Positions 1-8,631 of a stretch of DNA of 64,000 nucleotides are shown in pieces. The notes under the pieces were generated by a model. That model saw only the letters and a list, made by a program, of their open reading frames with translations, was not told the DNA's origin and did not search any database. The stretch spans positions 1,302,001 to 1,366,000 of the forward strand of contig JADKKA010000018.1 of the NCBI GenBank assembly GCA_016720745.1, in the 5' to 3' direction. This DNA is from Chitinophagaceae bacterium. Its GTDB lineage: Bacteria > Bacteroidota > Bacteroidia > Chitinophagales > Chitinophagaceae. The position numbers and the translations under genes were made by a program. Position 1 is the stretch's first letter. The number at the start of each line of letters is the position of its first letter.

Positions 1-167
1 TGGCTAATATGGCAGTAACGGTCAACCTGTTCCCGGTAACCGGAGTAACCCTCCCGCTGGTGAGCATGGGTGGAACCAGTTTCATTTTTACCTGTCTGGC
101 GATAGGAATTATTTTAAGTGTGGCAAGAAATGTAGAACAACTGGAAGGGAAAGCACCGGTGGTGTAA
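1..167 (+). CDS. ftsW: FtsW/SEDS peptidoglycan polymerase, C-terminal end (partial)
   Basis: The open frame enters from the left edge (codons in phase with base 3) and stops at TAA 165-167. The roughly 54 residues seen contain the FtsW/RodA signature TLPLVSMGGTS followed by a last hydrophobic helix (FIFTCLAIGIILSVA) and a short polar tail. SEDS proteins polymerise glycan strands from lipid II at the septum. The position just before murG is the usual dcw order, which favours FtsW over RodA. The N-terminal part lies outside the window. Confidence 0.9.
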   Translation, partial: ANMAVTVNLFPVTGVTLPLVSMGGTSFIFTCLAIGIILSVARNVEQLEGKAPVV

Positions 168-181
168 GTAATAATGTGAGC

Positions 182-1273
182 ATGGCAAAAAGGATCATCA
201 TAGCAGGCGGTGGAACAGGCGGACATATTTTTCCGGCAATAGCTATTGCCAATGCATTGAAAAAAGAAGATCCGGATATTAATATCCTTTTTGTAGGGGC
301 AAAAGGGAAAATGGAAATGGAAAAAGTGCCCCAGGCCGGATATGCGATCGAAGGATTGGATATCGCCGGATTCAACAGAAGCTCTTTGATAAAAAACATC
401 GGACTGCCATTTAAACTGGTCAGAAGTTTCTGGCAGGTACGCCGCATTGTCAGTCAATTCAAACCGGATGCAGCTATTGGTGTGGGTGGCTATTCCAGTT
501 TTCCTGTCTTGCGATTTGCACAGGCCAAAGGCATTCCGACTTTCATTCATGAGTCGAACTCCTTTGCAGGCAAATCGAATATCATGCTGGGGAAAAAAGC
601 CACGCGCATTTTTACCGGCACCGAAGGAATGGAAAAATTTTTCCCGGCCAATAAAATCATGGTAACCGGAAATCCGGTAAGAGCAGCCATTTTAGCCGCT
701 GCTGTTACAAGAGAAGAAGGTCTCCGTTTCTTTTCACTGGACAGCAGTAAAAAAACCGTGCTGGTGGTGGGAGGAAGCCTGGGTGCCAAATCAATCAATG
801 AAGCCATTGATAAGGGACTGGACAAAATGCTGGAAGCTGGGTTACAACTGATCTGGCAAACCGGTAAACCTTATGCAGCAGCAGCTTCAGAAAGAGTAGC
901 CGGAAAAAATGGCGTATGGGCAAATGATTTTATTACGCAGATGGAATATGCTTATGCAGCCGCAGATATTGTGGTGGCCCGGGCTGGTGCGATGACGGTG
1001 GCTGAATTATGCCTGGTGAAAAAGCCCGTGCTCTTTGTGCCATATCCATTTGCGGCAGAAGATCACCAGACCGTGAATGCCACACAACTGGTCAGCCAGC
1101 ATGCAGCCCTGATAGTGAAGGATAGTGAGGCAAAAGAGAAGCTGGTTTTCATGTCAATAGAATTGTCAAGAGATGAAGCCAAACAAGAGGAGTTGAAAAA
1201 CAATATTGCAAAGTTGGCCATAACCGATGCAGATACCAGGATTGCAAAAGCCATACTGGAGAGTGTAAAATAA
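182..1273 (+). CDS. murG: MurG: UDP-GlcNAc--lipid I N-acetylglucosaminyltransferase
   Basis: Transfers GlcNAc from UDP-GlcNAc to lipid I, making lipid II on the inner face of the membrane. The N-terminus carries the glycine-rich loop GGGTGGHIFPA, followed by HESNSFAGKSN, GGSLGAKSIN and the UDP-GlcNAc-binding stretch RAGAMTVAELCLVKKP with a later AAEDHQTVNA. About 363 residues is normal for the family. The start is ambiguous: an in-frame GTG at 176 adds two residues, and ATG 182 (MAKRIIIAGG) fits the family better; neither has a clear Shine-Dalgarno. It lies 14 bp after ftsW and is probably co-transcribed with it. Confidence 0.96.
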   Translation: MAKRIIIAGGGTGGHIFPAIAIANALKKEDPDINILFVGAKGKMEMEKVPQAGYAIEGLDIAGFNRSSLIKNIGLPFKLVRSFWQVRRIVSQFKPDAAIGVGGYSSFPVLRFAQAKGIPTFIHESNSFAGKSNIMLGKKATRIFTGTEGMEKFFPANKIMVTGNPVRAAILAAAVTREEGLRFFSLDSSKKTVLVVGGSLGAKSINEAIDKGLDKMLEAGLQLIWQTGKPYAAAASERVAGKNGVWANDFITQMEYAYAAADIVVARAGAMTVAELCLVKKPVLFVPYPFAAEDHQTVNATQLVSQHAALIVKDSEAKEKLVFMSIELSRDEAKQEELKNNIAKLAITDADTRIAKAILESVK

Positions 1274-1389
1274 ATAAAGGATTGAATCAGTATTATCCGA
1301 TAAAAAAATATTCAGCCGGGGCTTTTTCAGGAGCCGGTGAAACGAACATACGAGCTAATACTGTCCTTATGAATACCCCCTTTAGGGGA

Positions 1390-2766
1390 ATGGAGAACCT
1401 GGATGAAGTGTATTTCATCGGTATCGGAGGAATCGGGATGAGTGCCATTGCCCGGTTCTTCAAAGAAGGAGGAGTGAAAGTGAGCGGGTATGATAAAACA
1501 GAAACGGCACTCACCAAAGAACTGGTGGCCGGCGGTATCCCGGTTCACTATGAAGAAAATACGGACCTGATACCAAAGCAACCGGGTCTGGTGGTTTATA
1601 CCCCTGCGATTCCTGAGCAACACCAGGAGCTGCAGTATTACCGGGAGAAAGGAATTGAAGTAGTGAAAAGAAGTGATGTGTTGCAGTTAATCAGTAAAAG
1701 CTCTTTTAATATATGTATTGCCGGTACTCATGGTAAAACAACCATTACAACCATGGTGGCACACCTGCTCCGCGACAGTGGATTCGGGTGCAATGCTTTC
1801 CTGGGTGGTATTGCCGTAAACTATGGTACCAATTTCTGGAGCAGTCCGAAAAATGTTTGTGTGATAGAAGCGGATGAGTATGACCGCAGTTTTTTGAAAC
1901 TGGATCCCGATATCGCCATCATCACGGCCATGGATGCCGATCATTTGGATATCTATGGAACAGCCGCAGCGATGGAAGATGCTTTTATCGGATTCAGTGA
2001 AAAAATCAGGAAGGGCGGCATCCTGATCAGGCAGTTTGGATTGAAAAGGGGCAGGGAGCTGAAAGGCGATCAGCAGGTTACTTACAGCCTGCAGAATGAA
2101 AACGCCGTTGCCTATGCTTCTAATATCAGAATGATGCAGGGTGGTTATGAATATGATGTAGTGATTGGTGAAGAGCGGATTGAAAAGATACGGTTGAATA
2201 TGGGCGGGATGCACAATGTAGAGAATACAGTTGCCGCCATCACCGTAGCCAGTTCTTTGGGAATTGAACCTGACAGGATCAGGGCAGCTGTGGAAAGCTT
2301 CCGGGGGGTGAAACGCAGATTTGAATACCTCATCAAAAATGAAAGACTGGTATTCATTGACGATTATGCACACCATCCCGAGGAGCTGAAAGCATTGATC
2401 ACCGGGGCAAAGACTTTATTTCCCCAGCGGAAATGCACCGTGATCTTTCAACCACATCTGTACAGCCGTACCCGGGATCTCGCAGACGGATTTGCCTCCT
2501 CGCTGGATCTGGCAGATGAAGTGGTCCTGCTGCCCATTTACCCGGCCAGGGAATTACCGCTGGAAGGGGTGGACAGCAACATGATCCTGGATCAAATGAA
2601 GGGGGATTATAAGTCGGTCATGGACAAACAGGAATTATTGAACTGGATCGCATCGGATTTCGCACAAACCGTGAACCGTGATTTTGGAGAAATATTGATC
2701 ACAGCAGGGGCCGGAGATATAGATATGTTATTAGAGAATATCAAAGAGTCTTTAAAAAATGTATAG
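1390..2766 (+). CDS. murC: MurC: UDP-N-acetylmuramate--L-alanine ligase
   Basis: ATP-dependent ligase that adds L-Ala to UDP-MurNAc, the first amino acid of the stem peptide. Visible are the N-terminal UDP-binding loop FIGIGGIGMSAIA, the ATP-binding loop AGTHGKTTITTM, EADEYDRSF, DADHLDIYG and DDYAHHPEE. The frame is open back to a TTG at 1282, but those extra residues do not look like family sequence. ATG 1390 (MENLDEVYFIGIGG) or ATG 1369 is the more likely start, giving about 458-465 residues. The leader between murG and this ATG contains a CCCCCTTTAGGGG inverted repeat next to the start. The stop overlaps the ftsQ GTG start by one base. Confidence 0.94.
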   Translation: MENLDEVYFIGIGGIGMSAIARFFKEGGVKVSGYDKTETALTKELVAGGIPVHYEENTDLIPKQPGLVVYTPAIPEQHQELQYYREKGIEVVKRSDVLQLISKSSFNICIAGTHGKTTITTMVAHLLRDSGFGCNAFLGGIAVNYGTNFWSSPKNVCVIEADEYDRSFLKLDPDIAIITAMDADHLDIYGTAAAMEDAFIGFSEKIRKGGILIRQFGLKRGRELKGDQQVTYSLQNENAVAYASNIRMMQGGYEYDVVIGEERIEKIRLNMGGMHNVENTVAAITVASSLGIEPDRIRAAVESFRGVKRRFEYLIKNERLVFIDDYAHHPEELKALITGAKTLFPQRKCTVIFQPHLYSRTRDLADGFASSLDLADEVVLLPIYPARELPLEGVDSNMILDQMKGDYKSVMDKQELLNWIASDFAQTVNRDFGEILITAGAGDIDMLLENIKESLKNV

Positions 2767-3944
2767 TGAACGCTAAAACAACGATAAGGAAAATTTTATT
2801 TGTAACGATCTGGCTTTGCATCGGCGGAGGCATGCTGACCTTACTGCTGGCTGCCATCAGCAGCAAGAAGAAAGGCGTATGCAGTGATTATGAAATCACA
2901 TTGAAAGGCCCGAAAAATAATTTCTTTATCAGCGAACAGGATGTGGAACAAATGCTGGCGAAAGCAGGCGCCGGTAAAATCAGGGGTGAAGCCATTGAGT
3001 CTTTCCGTCTGCATGAAATGGAAGAACTGCTGGAAAAAAATACCTGGATCAGTGATGCTGAGATTTATTTCGATAATAAACAGGTACTCCATGTAACGGT
3101 ATCAGAAAAAGAACCAGTAGCGAGAATTTTTAGCACCAATGGAGACTCTTTCTATATTGATCAGACCGGGAAGAAAATGCCACTCTCCGATAAACTGAGC
3201 GCAAAAGTTCCTGTATTTACCGGCTTCCCGGATAAAAAGCGTTTATCCGTAAAAGATAGCGCCCTGCTGCAGGAAATCAGGGAAACTGCCCAGTTCATTC
3301 TGGCCGATTCATTCTGGCAGGCCCAGGTAGCCCAGGTGGATATCAATACAGAAGGCAATATGGAAATGATACCGGTGGTGGGAAATCATGTAGTGAAACT
3401 GGGACGCGGCGAACAGATTCCTTCCAAGTTCAACCGGCTGATGGTATTTTATCGGCAGGTACTCAGTAAAACAGGATTTGATAAATATAAAATTATTGAT
3501 GTACAGTACAAGGGACAGGTAGTGGCTTCCCGCTATGCCGGTAATCCCAAAGTTGATTCTGTACAGTTACGCCGGAATGTTGAAAAACTGCTGAAGCAAT
3601 ACATGGAGTCTGCCAATGATACAGTGGTACGCATATTGACTCCGATCACGACATTAGAAAATGATTCTGCAGCTGGTAATAATGCATTGCCCAATGAAAA
3701 TATTGTAAGCCCTGAGCCACCTAAGAATCCCAACCCCGGCCTGGATCCCAAGACCCCGTCTGTAAATAAAAATACAGACGGGCAGGCTGAAAAAAAGACG
3801 GTGAAAAAACCGGATCAGCCTAAGCAGCCAGAAAAGAAAAAAACAGAAAAGAAAAAAACCGATACAAAAAAAGAAGAAAAGAAAGCACCGAAGGCCGTAA
3901 TGCCAAAGAAACCGGTGGAAGAGGAGAACGGAGGATATAATTAG
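2766..3944 (+). CDS. ftsQ: FtsQ-like cell division protein with a long charged C-terminal tail
   Basis: Bitopic division protein linking the early and late divisome. A short cytoplasmic N-terminus is followed by one transmembrane helix (about residues 10-31) and a POTRA/FtsQ periplasmic region that includes VTVSEKEPVARIF and FYIDQTGKKMPLS. Start is GTG 2766, whose G is the last base of the murC stop, implying translational coupling. The last roughly 95 residues are low-complexity: first Pro/Asn-rich, then almost pure Lys/Glu/Pro (EKKKTEKKKTDTKKEEKKAP), which makes the protein (392 aa) longer than typical Bacteroidota FtsQ. Assignment rests on position and topology more than on strong motifs. 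Confidence 0.88.
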   Translation: MNAKTTIRKILFVTIWLCIGGGMLTLLLAAISSKKKGVCSDYEITLKGPKNNFFISEQDVEQMLAKAGAGKIRGEAIESFRLHEMEELLEKNTWISDAEIYFDNKQVLHVTVSEKEPVARIFSTNGDSFYIDQTGKKMPLSDKLSAKVPVFTGFPDKKRLSVKDSALLQEIRETAQFILADSFWQAQVAQVDINTEGNMEMIPVVGNHVVKLGRGEQIPSKFNRLMVFYRQVLSKTGFDKYKIIDVQYKGQVVASRYAGNPKVDSVQLRRNVEKLLKQYMESANDTVVRILTPITTLENDSAAGNNALPNENIVSPEPPKNPNPGLDPKTPSVNKNTDGQAEKKTVKKPDQPKQPEKKKTEKKKTDTKKEEKKAPKAVMPKKPVEEENGGYN

Positions 3945-3946
3945 GG

Positions 3947-4037
3947 AGTGGCGAGTGGCGAGTGGCAAGTGGCGAGTGGCAAGTGGGAAGTGGGAAGTGG
4001 GAAGTGGGAAGTGGGAAGTGGGAAGTGGGAAGTGGGG
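3947..4037. repeat. Heptanucleotide tandem array (AGTGGNN)13 between ftsQ and ftsA
   Basis: Thirteen exactly phased 7-bp units begin two bases after the ftsQ stop: AGTGGCG, AGTGGCG, AGTGGCA, AGTGGCG, AGTGGCA, then seven AGTGGGA and a final AGTGGGG. The array fills most of the ftsQ-ftsA spacer. Because the unit is not a multiple of three, it is open in several frames and gives spurious repeat peptides. Related AGTGGCG units recur near 28.5-28.65 kb. Confidence 0.97.
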
Positions 4038-4107
4038 AATAAGATAACGAACAAGGTAGTGTTTGAGCACCGCCTGACAAATAAAACAACAACTAAAAAC
4101 AACAACT

Positions 4108-5481
4108 ATGAACAACGAACAACCCATTATTGTCGGCCTGGACATCGGGACCACCAAGATTGCGGTTATTGCCGGACGTAAGAACGAGTTTGGCAAACTG
4201 GAGATCCTTGGATTTGGTAAAGCCAGCTCGAACGGTGTGAAGCACGGACAGGTGCTCAACATCGATGAAACGATCAAAGCAATCCGGTCGGCACTGGACA
4301 ATTGCTTTGCCTCCAACCCCGGACTCAATATCAATGAAGTGTATGTGGGGATTGCCGGTCACCATATCAAGAGCCTGCAAACCCGCGGGGATATTGTAAG
4401 ACAGCATACCGATATTGAAATTACCCAGAAGGAAATTGATCAGCTGGTGGATGACCAGTATAAAACATATATTCCTGCCGGCGACCAGATCATTGATGTG
4501 ATCCCGCAGGAATTTACCGTGGATAATTTTCAGAATATCCCCAATCCTATTGGATATGGTGGTGTGAAAATTGGTGCCAATTTCCATATCATCACCGGCG
4601 ATAAAAATGCCATCCGCAATATCAACCGCAGCGTGGAAAGATCCGGCTTGCATACCAAGGACCTGGTATTACAGCCGCTGGCCTCCTCTTCTGCCGTTAT
4701 GGGACAGGAAGACCTGGAAGCCGGTGTAGCCATCGTAGATATTGGTGGTGGTACCACGGACCTGGCCGTATTCTATGAAGGCATTTTAAAACACACTGCT
4801 GTTATTCCTTTTGCCGGTGAAAATATCACCAATGATATTAAAACAGGACTCGGTGTTCTGAAAACACAGGCTGAAGCCATGAAAGTGCAGTTTGGTAGTG
4901 CATTGGCCAATGAAGCCAAGTCCAATGCCTATATCACTATTCCCGGTTTAAGAGGAATGCCTGCCAAAGAAATAAGTGTGAAGAACCTTGCCAATATCAT
5001 TCAGGCAAGGATGAGTGAGATCATGGACTTTGTAACCTATCACCTCAAGCAGGTTGGTTTGGATAACCGTATGCTCAATGGTGGTATCATCTTAACAGGT
5101 GGCGGATCACAATTGAAGCACCTGATTCAGTTAACAGAATACACGACCGGTTTACCGGCGAGGATTGGTTTCCCCAATGAACACCTGGCAGCCGGTCATA
5201 TTGAAGAACTGGCCAAGCCAACTTACTCCACCTGTATTGGTTTAATCCTGAAAGGCTACGATGATTATGAACATAACCGCAAACAGTTTGAAAAAGATTT
5301 TGCGAATGTCGCCGTGCCCGAAGCATTGAAGCAACAGGCAGGAGAAGAAATGCCGGTAGTGGTGGAAGATGTGGTGAGCGAATCTGAAATGAACCGCCGG
5401 AAAAACCTGACTGGTTTCTGGAGCAAGTTCAAAGACAGGATTATTGATCTGTTCAAAGAAGAAGAAGACAAACACCTGTAA
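4108..5481 (+). CDS. ftsA: FtsA: actin-like divisome protein and FtsZ membrane anchor
   Basis: Actin/Hsp70-fold ATPase that tethers FtsZ to the membrane. The N-terminal phosphate-1 motif VGLDIGTTKIAV is followed by the SHS2 1C domain, then a second phosphate loop VAIVDIGGGTTDLAV and ILTGGGSQL (adenosine motif). The C-terminus ends in an amphipathic helix (NLTGFWSKFKDRIIDLF), the expected membrane-targeting sequence. Length 457 aa is normal for Bacteroidota. It lies 163 bp after ftsQ with the heptamer array in between, and 105 bp before ftsZ. Confidence 0.97.
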   Translation: MNNEQPIIVGLDIGTTKIAVIAGRKNEFGKLEILGFGKASSNGVKHGQVLNIDETIKAIRSALDNCFASNPGLNINEVYVGIAGHHIKSLQTRGDIVRQHTDIEITQKEIDQLVDDQYKTYIPAGDQIIDVIPQEFTVDNFQNIPNPIGYGGVKIGANFHIITGDKNAIRNINRSVERSGLHTKDLVLQPLASSSAVMGQEDLEAGVAIVDIGGGTTDLAVFYEGILKHTAVIPFAGENITNDIKTGLGVLKTQAEAMKVQFGSALANEAKSNAYITIPGLRGMPAKEISVKNLANIIQARMSEIMDFVTYHLKQVGLDNRMLNGGIILTGGGSQLKHLIQLTEYTTGLPARIGFPNEHLAAGHIEELAKPTYSTCIGLILKGYDDYEHNRKQFEKDFANVAVPEALKQQAGEEMPVVVEDVVSESEMNRRKNLTGFWSKFKDRIIDLFKEEEDKHL

Positions 5482-5503
5482 TAAGGTCATCATTAATCAT
5501 TTT

Positions 5504-5562
5504 ATTTTAAATGTGCGAACCAACCGGCAGCAGCCAGGCCAAAACGAACCAGCATTTAAAAT
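5504..5562 (+). promoter_or_regulatory. Inverted repeat in the ftsA-ftsZ spacer
   Basis: ATTTTAAATG at 5504-5513 is the perfect reverse complement of CATTTAAAAT at 5553-5562, enclosing 39 nt. In RNA this would be a 10-bp, AU-rich stem some 25 nt upstream of the ftsZ start. It could be a regulatory stem-loop or a protein site. It is not a normal terminator, because the stem is AT-rich and no U-tract of use follows. Confidence 0.4.
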
Positions 5563-5586
5563 TTTAATATCCAAAAACAAGTACTT

Positions 5587-7557
5587 ATGATACATTTTGA
5601 TCTGCCAAAAGAAAAATCCTCTATCCTGAAAGTGATTGGAGTGGGAGGCGGCGGAGGCAATGCAGTGAATTATATGTTCAGTCAGCAGATTGAGGGCGTC
5701 AACTTTGTGATCTGTAATACCGATTCACAGGCCCTTACCAGTAGTGATATCCCCAACCGGATACAACTCGGTCCACATCTTACGCAGGGACTGGGTGCGG
5801 GAGCTAATCCAGAAATCGGCCGGCAGGCAACGGAAGAATCACTGGAAGAAATAAAAAGAATCCTGGAAGTGAATACCAAGATGGCCTTTATCACAGCCGG
5901 TATGGGCGGTGGTACCGGTACAGGCGGTGCACCCATCATTGCAAAAATTTGCAAAGACCTGGGCATTCTCACCGTGGGGATTGTTACCACTCCATTTGCT
6001 TATGAAGGAAAGAAGCGCCAGCAACAGGCACAGGAAGGCATCCGCTTCCTGGAGCAATATGTGGATACATTGCTGGTGATCAGTAATGATAAACTGCGTC
6101 ACCAGTATGGTAATCTGAAAATGCGCGATGCATTTGCCAAAGCAGATAATGTACTGGCAACGGCAGCTAAATGTATTACAGATGTCATCAACAGTACCGG
6201 ACAGATCAATGTGGATTTTGCCGATGTATGCACGGTGATGAAGAATGGCGGCGTGGCAATCCTCGGTAATGCCGAGGCTTCCGGAGAAAACAGGGCCCAG
6301 AAAGCTATTGAAGAAGCATTGAATTCACCTTTGCTGAATGATAATGATATCAGGGGTGCCAAATGGATCCTGATCAATATTACATCATCAACCGGGGAGC
6401 ACGAGTTTACTATGGATGAAGTGGAAGTGATCCAGAATTACCTGCTCACACAGGCCGGTGAAAATACCGATGTGATCCTCGGTATGGGATACGATAGTAA
6501 CCTGGGCGATAAACTGGGCATCACCCTGATTGCCACAGGTTTTGAACACAAAGATCCATTTGCCAAAACCGAACCGAAGAAAGAAGAGCCAAAGCCGGAA
6601 GAAAAAATCGTGATGTTGCTGGAGAAACAACCGGAAGCACCGGTGGTGATCAAGCTGCAGCCGGTTGCTAAAACGGAAGAAACACCGGCAATGCTGGAAA
6701 AGGAAATGCAGGTGATGGAAGAAGAACTGATGCCGGCTACCGAAGAAGATTACCTGATGCCAAGGTTAGTGGAAGAACCACAAGCGGTACCCGCACCGGT
6801 TATCGACTTCAGTGATATGCGTGAAGAGGAACCTGCGATTGTTCATTACGAACTGGCTCCAGAGAAAAAAGAAGAAGAAAAATTACTTAGTAATAATACG
6901 GTAAACAGTACTGGGACTATTACTGTTGGCAACTTGTCAGCTGTAGTAAAAGAGGATAGTATACATTCGACTGCACAATCCGTTCCCCCCACTATTAAAG
7001 AAACAGATGCTGAGATGATCCTCAGCATAAAAGATAGTAACCCGGTGTCTGCAGCATCAGGAGGTTATCTGGCCAGACCATCCAATATCTACGCAGAATC
7101 AAAAGCAGAGGAGATCACCTCAAAGCGTTCTGCAGAAGAACCGGTCCCTTCACCGCTTACTGCCAGCAAGGACGAGGAAGAACTCCTTGACCTGCAAATG
7201 CAGTTGGTTGAAAGGGATGACATTCCGGCGGCGGATATGCCGTTGGCCCATCAGGCTCAGCAACCTTTGTCCACCGAAGTTGAGGATCCTGCAATGCAGG
7301 ACGAAACCGAGGAACAGAAACGTAGGGCAGCCGAACGATTACATAAGTTGAGAAACTTGTCGTTCAATGTTAACGCTGCTGACCCCAATAATGAGTTTGA
7401 GACTGTGCCGGCTTATATCCGCCGCAATATGGAATTATATAACCATAATACCCATATTGAGCAATTCTACAGCAGCTATGAAGTAAAGGCCGACGAAAAG
7501 AACCAGGCCCAGATCAGTTCCATTAACACATTTCTGGAAGGTAAAAAACCTGATTAA
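5587..7557 (+). CDS. ftsZ: FtsZ: tubulin-like division GTPase with a very long C-terminal extension
   Basis: Polymerising GTPase that forms the Z-ring. The GTP-binding core (about residues 12-323) has GVGGGGGNAV, the tubulin signature GGGTGTGG at 107-114 and the synergy-loop region DAFAKADNVL. The remaining roughly 333 residues (324-656) are an acidic, Pro/Glu-rich linker. VPAYIRRN at about 607-614 resembles the conserved C-terminal peptide that binds FtsA, but it is not terminal: about 42 more residues follow. At 656 aa it is far longer than the usual 380-500 aa. The middle of the linker (about bases 6880-7030) is more AT-rich than the core. Two hairpins follow the gene. Confidence 0.97.
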   Translation: MIHFDLPKEKSSILKVIGVGGGGGNAVNYMFSQQIEGVNFVICNTDSQALTSSDIPNRIQLGPHLTQGLGAGANPEIGRQATEESLEEIKRILEVNTKMAFITAGMGGGTGTGGAPIIAKICKDLGILTVGIVTTPFAYEGKKRQQQAQEGIRFLEQYVDTLLVISNDKLRHQYGNLKMRDAFAKADNVLATAAKCITDVINSTGQINVDFADVCTVMKNGGVAILGNAEASGENRAQKAIEEALNSPLLNDNDIRGAKWILINITSSTGEHEFTMDEVEVIQNYLLTQAGENTDVILGMGYDSNLGDKLGITLIATGFEHKDPFAKTEPKKEEPKPEEKIVMLLEKQPEAPVVIKLQPVAKTEETPAMLEKEMQVMEEELMPATEEDYLMPRLVEEPQAVPAPVIDFSDMREEEPAIVHYELAPEKKEEEKLLSNNTVNSTGTITVGNLSAVVKEDSIHSTAQSVPPTIKETDAEMILSIKDSNPVSAASGGYLARPSNIYAESKAEEITSKRSAEEPVPSPLTASKDEEELLDLQMQLVERDDIPAADMPLAHQAQQPLSTEVEDPAMQDETEEQKRRAAERLHKLRNLSFNVNAADPNNEFETVPAYIRRNMELYNHNTHIEQFYSSYEVKADEKNQAQISSINTFLEGKKPD

Positions 7558-7565
7558 GCGTATAC

Positions 7566-7590
7566 GGTTACCCGTTTAAAACGGGTGACC
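7566..7590 (+). other. Hairpin just after ftsZ
   Basis: GGTTACCCG...CGGGTGACC forms a 9-bp stem (one G-U pair in RNA) around a UUUAAAA loop, 8 nt after the ftsZ stop. There is no U-tract after it. It probably protects the 3' end or cooperates with the stronger terminator 60 nt downstream. Confidence 0.5.
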
Positions 7591-7647
7591 AAACTTTGTT
7601 CGTTCCAATGAAGCCACTGAGCATTTAGCTAGTGATTTTTAGTTGTT

Positions 7648-7679
7648 CCCCCCGGTTTCTACCGGGGGGTTTCTTTTTT
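7648..7679 (+). terminator. Rho-independent terminator of the dcw operon
   Basis: CCCCCCGGT-TTCT-ACCGGGGGG is a 9-bp GC-rich stem with a 4-nt loop, followed by TTTCTTTTTT. It ends the ftsW...ftsZ transcription unit and also separates it from the leftward gene ending at 7788. Confidence 0.92.
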
Positions 7680-7787
7680 CGAAGAAAGGTATAGGCAAGA
7701 TCGTCAGTACCAGATGACCCGGTATGGAACTGGCTGATAAAATAGTTGAATGATAATGATGATGCAGTAAAAGAACCAGGCAGCTGT

Positions 7788-8594
7788 TTACCAGTTGATA
7801 TCAAAACCAATGGTACCAATCATCTCGAAGTATCCGAATCCATGCCGGGCCCGGTTGCCTTTGCTGCTGCTGGTTTCCGCAAGTGCATCTACATATCTTA
7901 CATAACCGGATTTACCGGTTAATTCAAAGAAGATTCTTTTGCCCGGGTAAATTCTCAAACCGCCTTCTGCACTGGCATTATAACCGGCAATATGAAATTT
8001 GTTATTCAGCCGGTCGCCCCGCCAGGTAAAATCTGAACGGGGAATATTGATACCCGCCCCGATCTTCCATACACTGCTCAATAGCTTCCGGTGTTTTTTG
8101 CCGGTATAGAAAAGATCCTGCTGCTGCACATAGTTAAAGTGAAGAAAGTTGGCGCCATCCGTATGTTCAAAATGAAGGAAACTGGCCGCATTCAGGATAC
8201 TGTCGCCATCCGCCGTCTTTCCGTCAATCTTACCAGTAACATGCACCATTTGTCCTCTGTTCAGGATGTATTTGGCATGATCAAAATTGGCTTCGATGGC
8301 TCGGGTATGTTTTTTATTGAGGTAAAAACCCAGCCGGTAATTGTATTGGGGAAGAGAAAATTTCAAAGGTTTATCAATGATGGTCTGAAACCCGGGGTTA
8401 TTATGCGCCCTGGCTTTATGCAATGTGAAATCATCTCCATTGGCCATTTTGAAATGGATATTACTGCGGGTATACCACTCTACATTATACCCCCATTGAA
8501 AATAGAGTCCGCTGCTTCTGTTTTTTTGTTGCTGGGAATAAGAAAACTGGATACTGATGAGCCAGAAAAATACCAGCGCCATTGATTTGCACAT
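7788..8594 (-). CDS. Secreted/outer-membrane beta-barrel-like protein, unknown function
   Basis: 268 residues. The N-terminus (MALVFFWLISIQFSYSQQQ) is a signal peptide ending near SYS-Q; ATG 8582 would be an alternative start that puts Met right before it. The mature part is rich in alternating aromatic/polar strands (GLYFQWGYNVEWYTRSNIHF, HFEHTDGANFLHFNYVQQQ, GFGYFEMIGTIGFDINW) and ends in an aromatic residue after hydrophobic alternation, as in outer-membrane barrels. I do not recognise a named family. A short inverted repeat GGCTAA-AA-TTAGCC (8596-8609) lies directly upstream. Confidence 0.7.
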   Translation of the reverse strand: MCKSMALVFFWLISIQFSYSQQQKNRSSGLYFQWGYNVEWYTRSNIHFKMANGDDFTLHKARAHNNPGFQTIIDKPLKFSLPQYNYRLGFYLNKKHTRAIEANFDHAKYILNRGQMVHVTGKIDGKTADGDSILNAASFLHFEHTDGANFLHFNYVQQQDLFYTGKKHRKLLSSVWKIGAGINIPRSDFTWRGDRLNNKFHIAGYNASAEGGLRIYPGKRIFFELTGKSGYVRYVDALAETSSSKGNRARHGFGYFEMIGTIGFDINW

Positions 8595-8631
8595 AGGCTA
8601 AAATTAGCCATATTTCGAATATCTGTCCCTG

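Noticed and set aside
1687..2376. 229-codon open frame on the minus strand inside murC
   Set aside because: Shadow of murC; no motif and composition follows the antisense of the ligase.
3820..4334. Open frames on both strands across the heptamer array, with PLPTSHF or GSGKWEV peptides
   Set aside because: A 7-bp repeat without stops is open in several frames; these overlap ftsQ and ftsA, which are secure genes.
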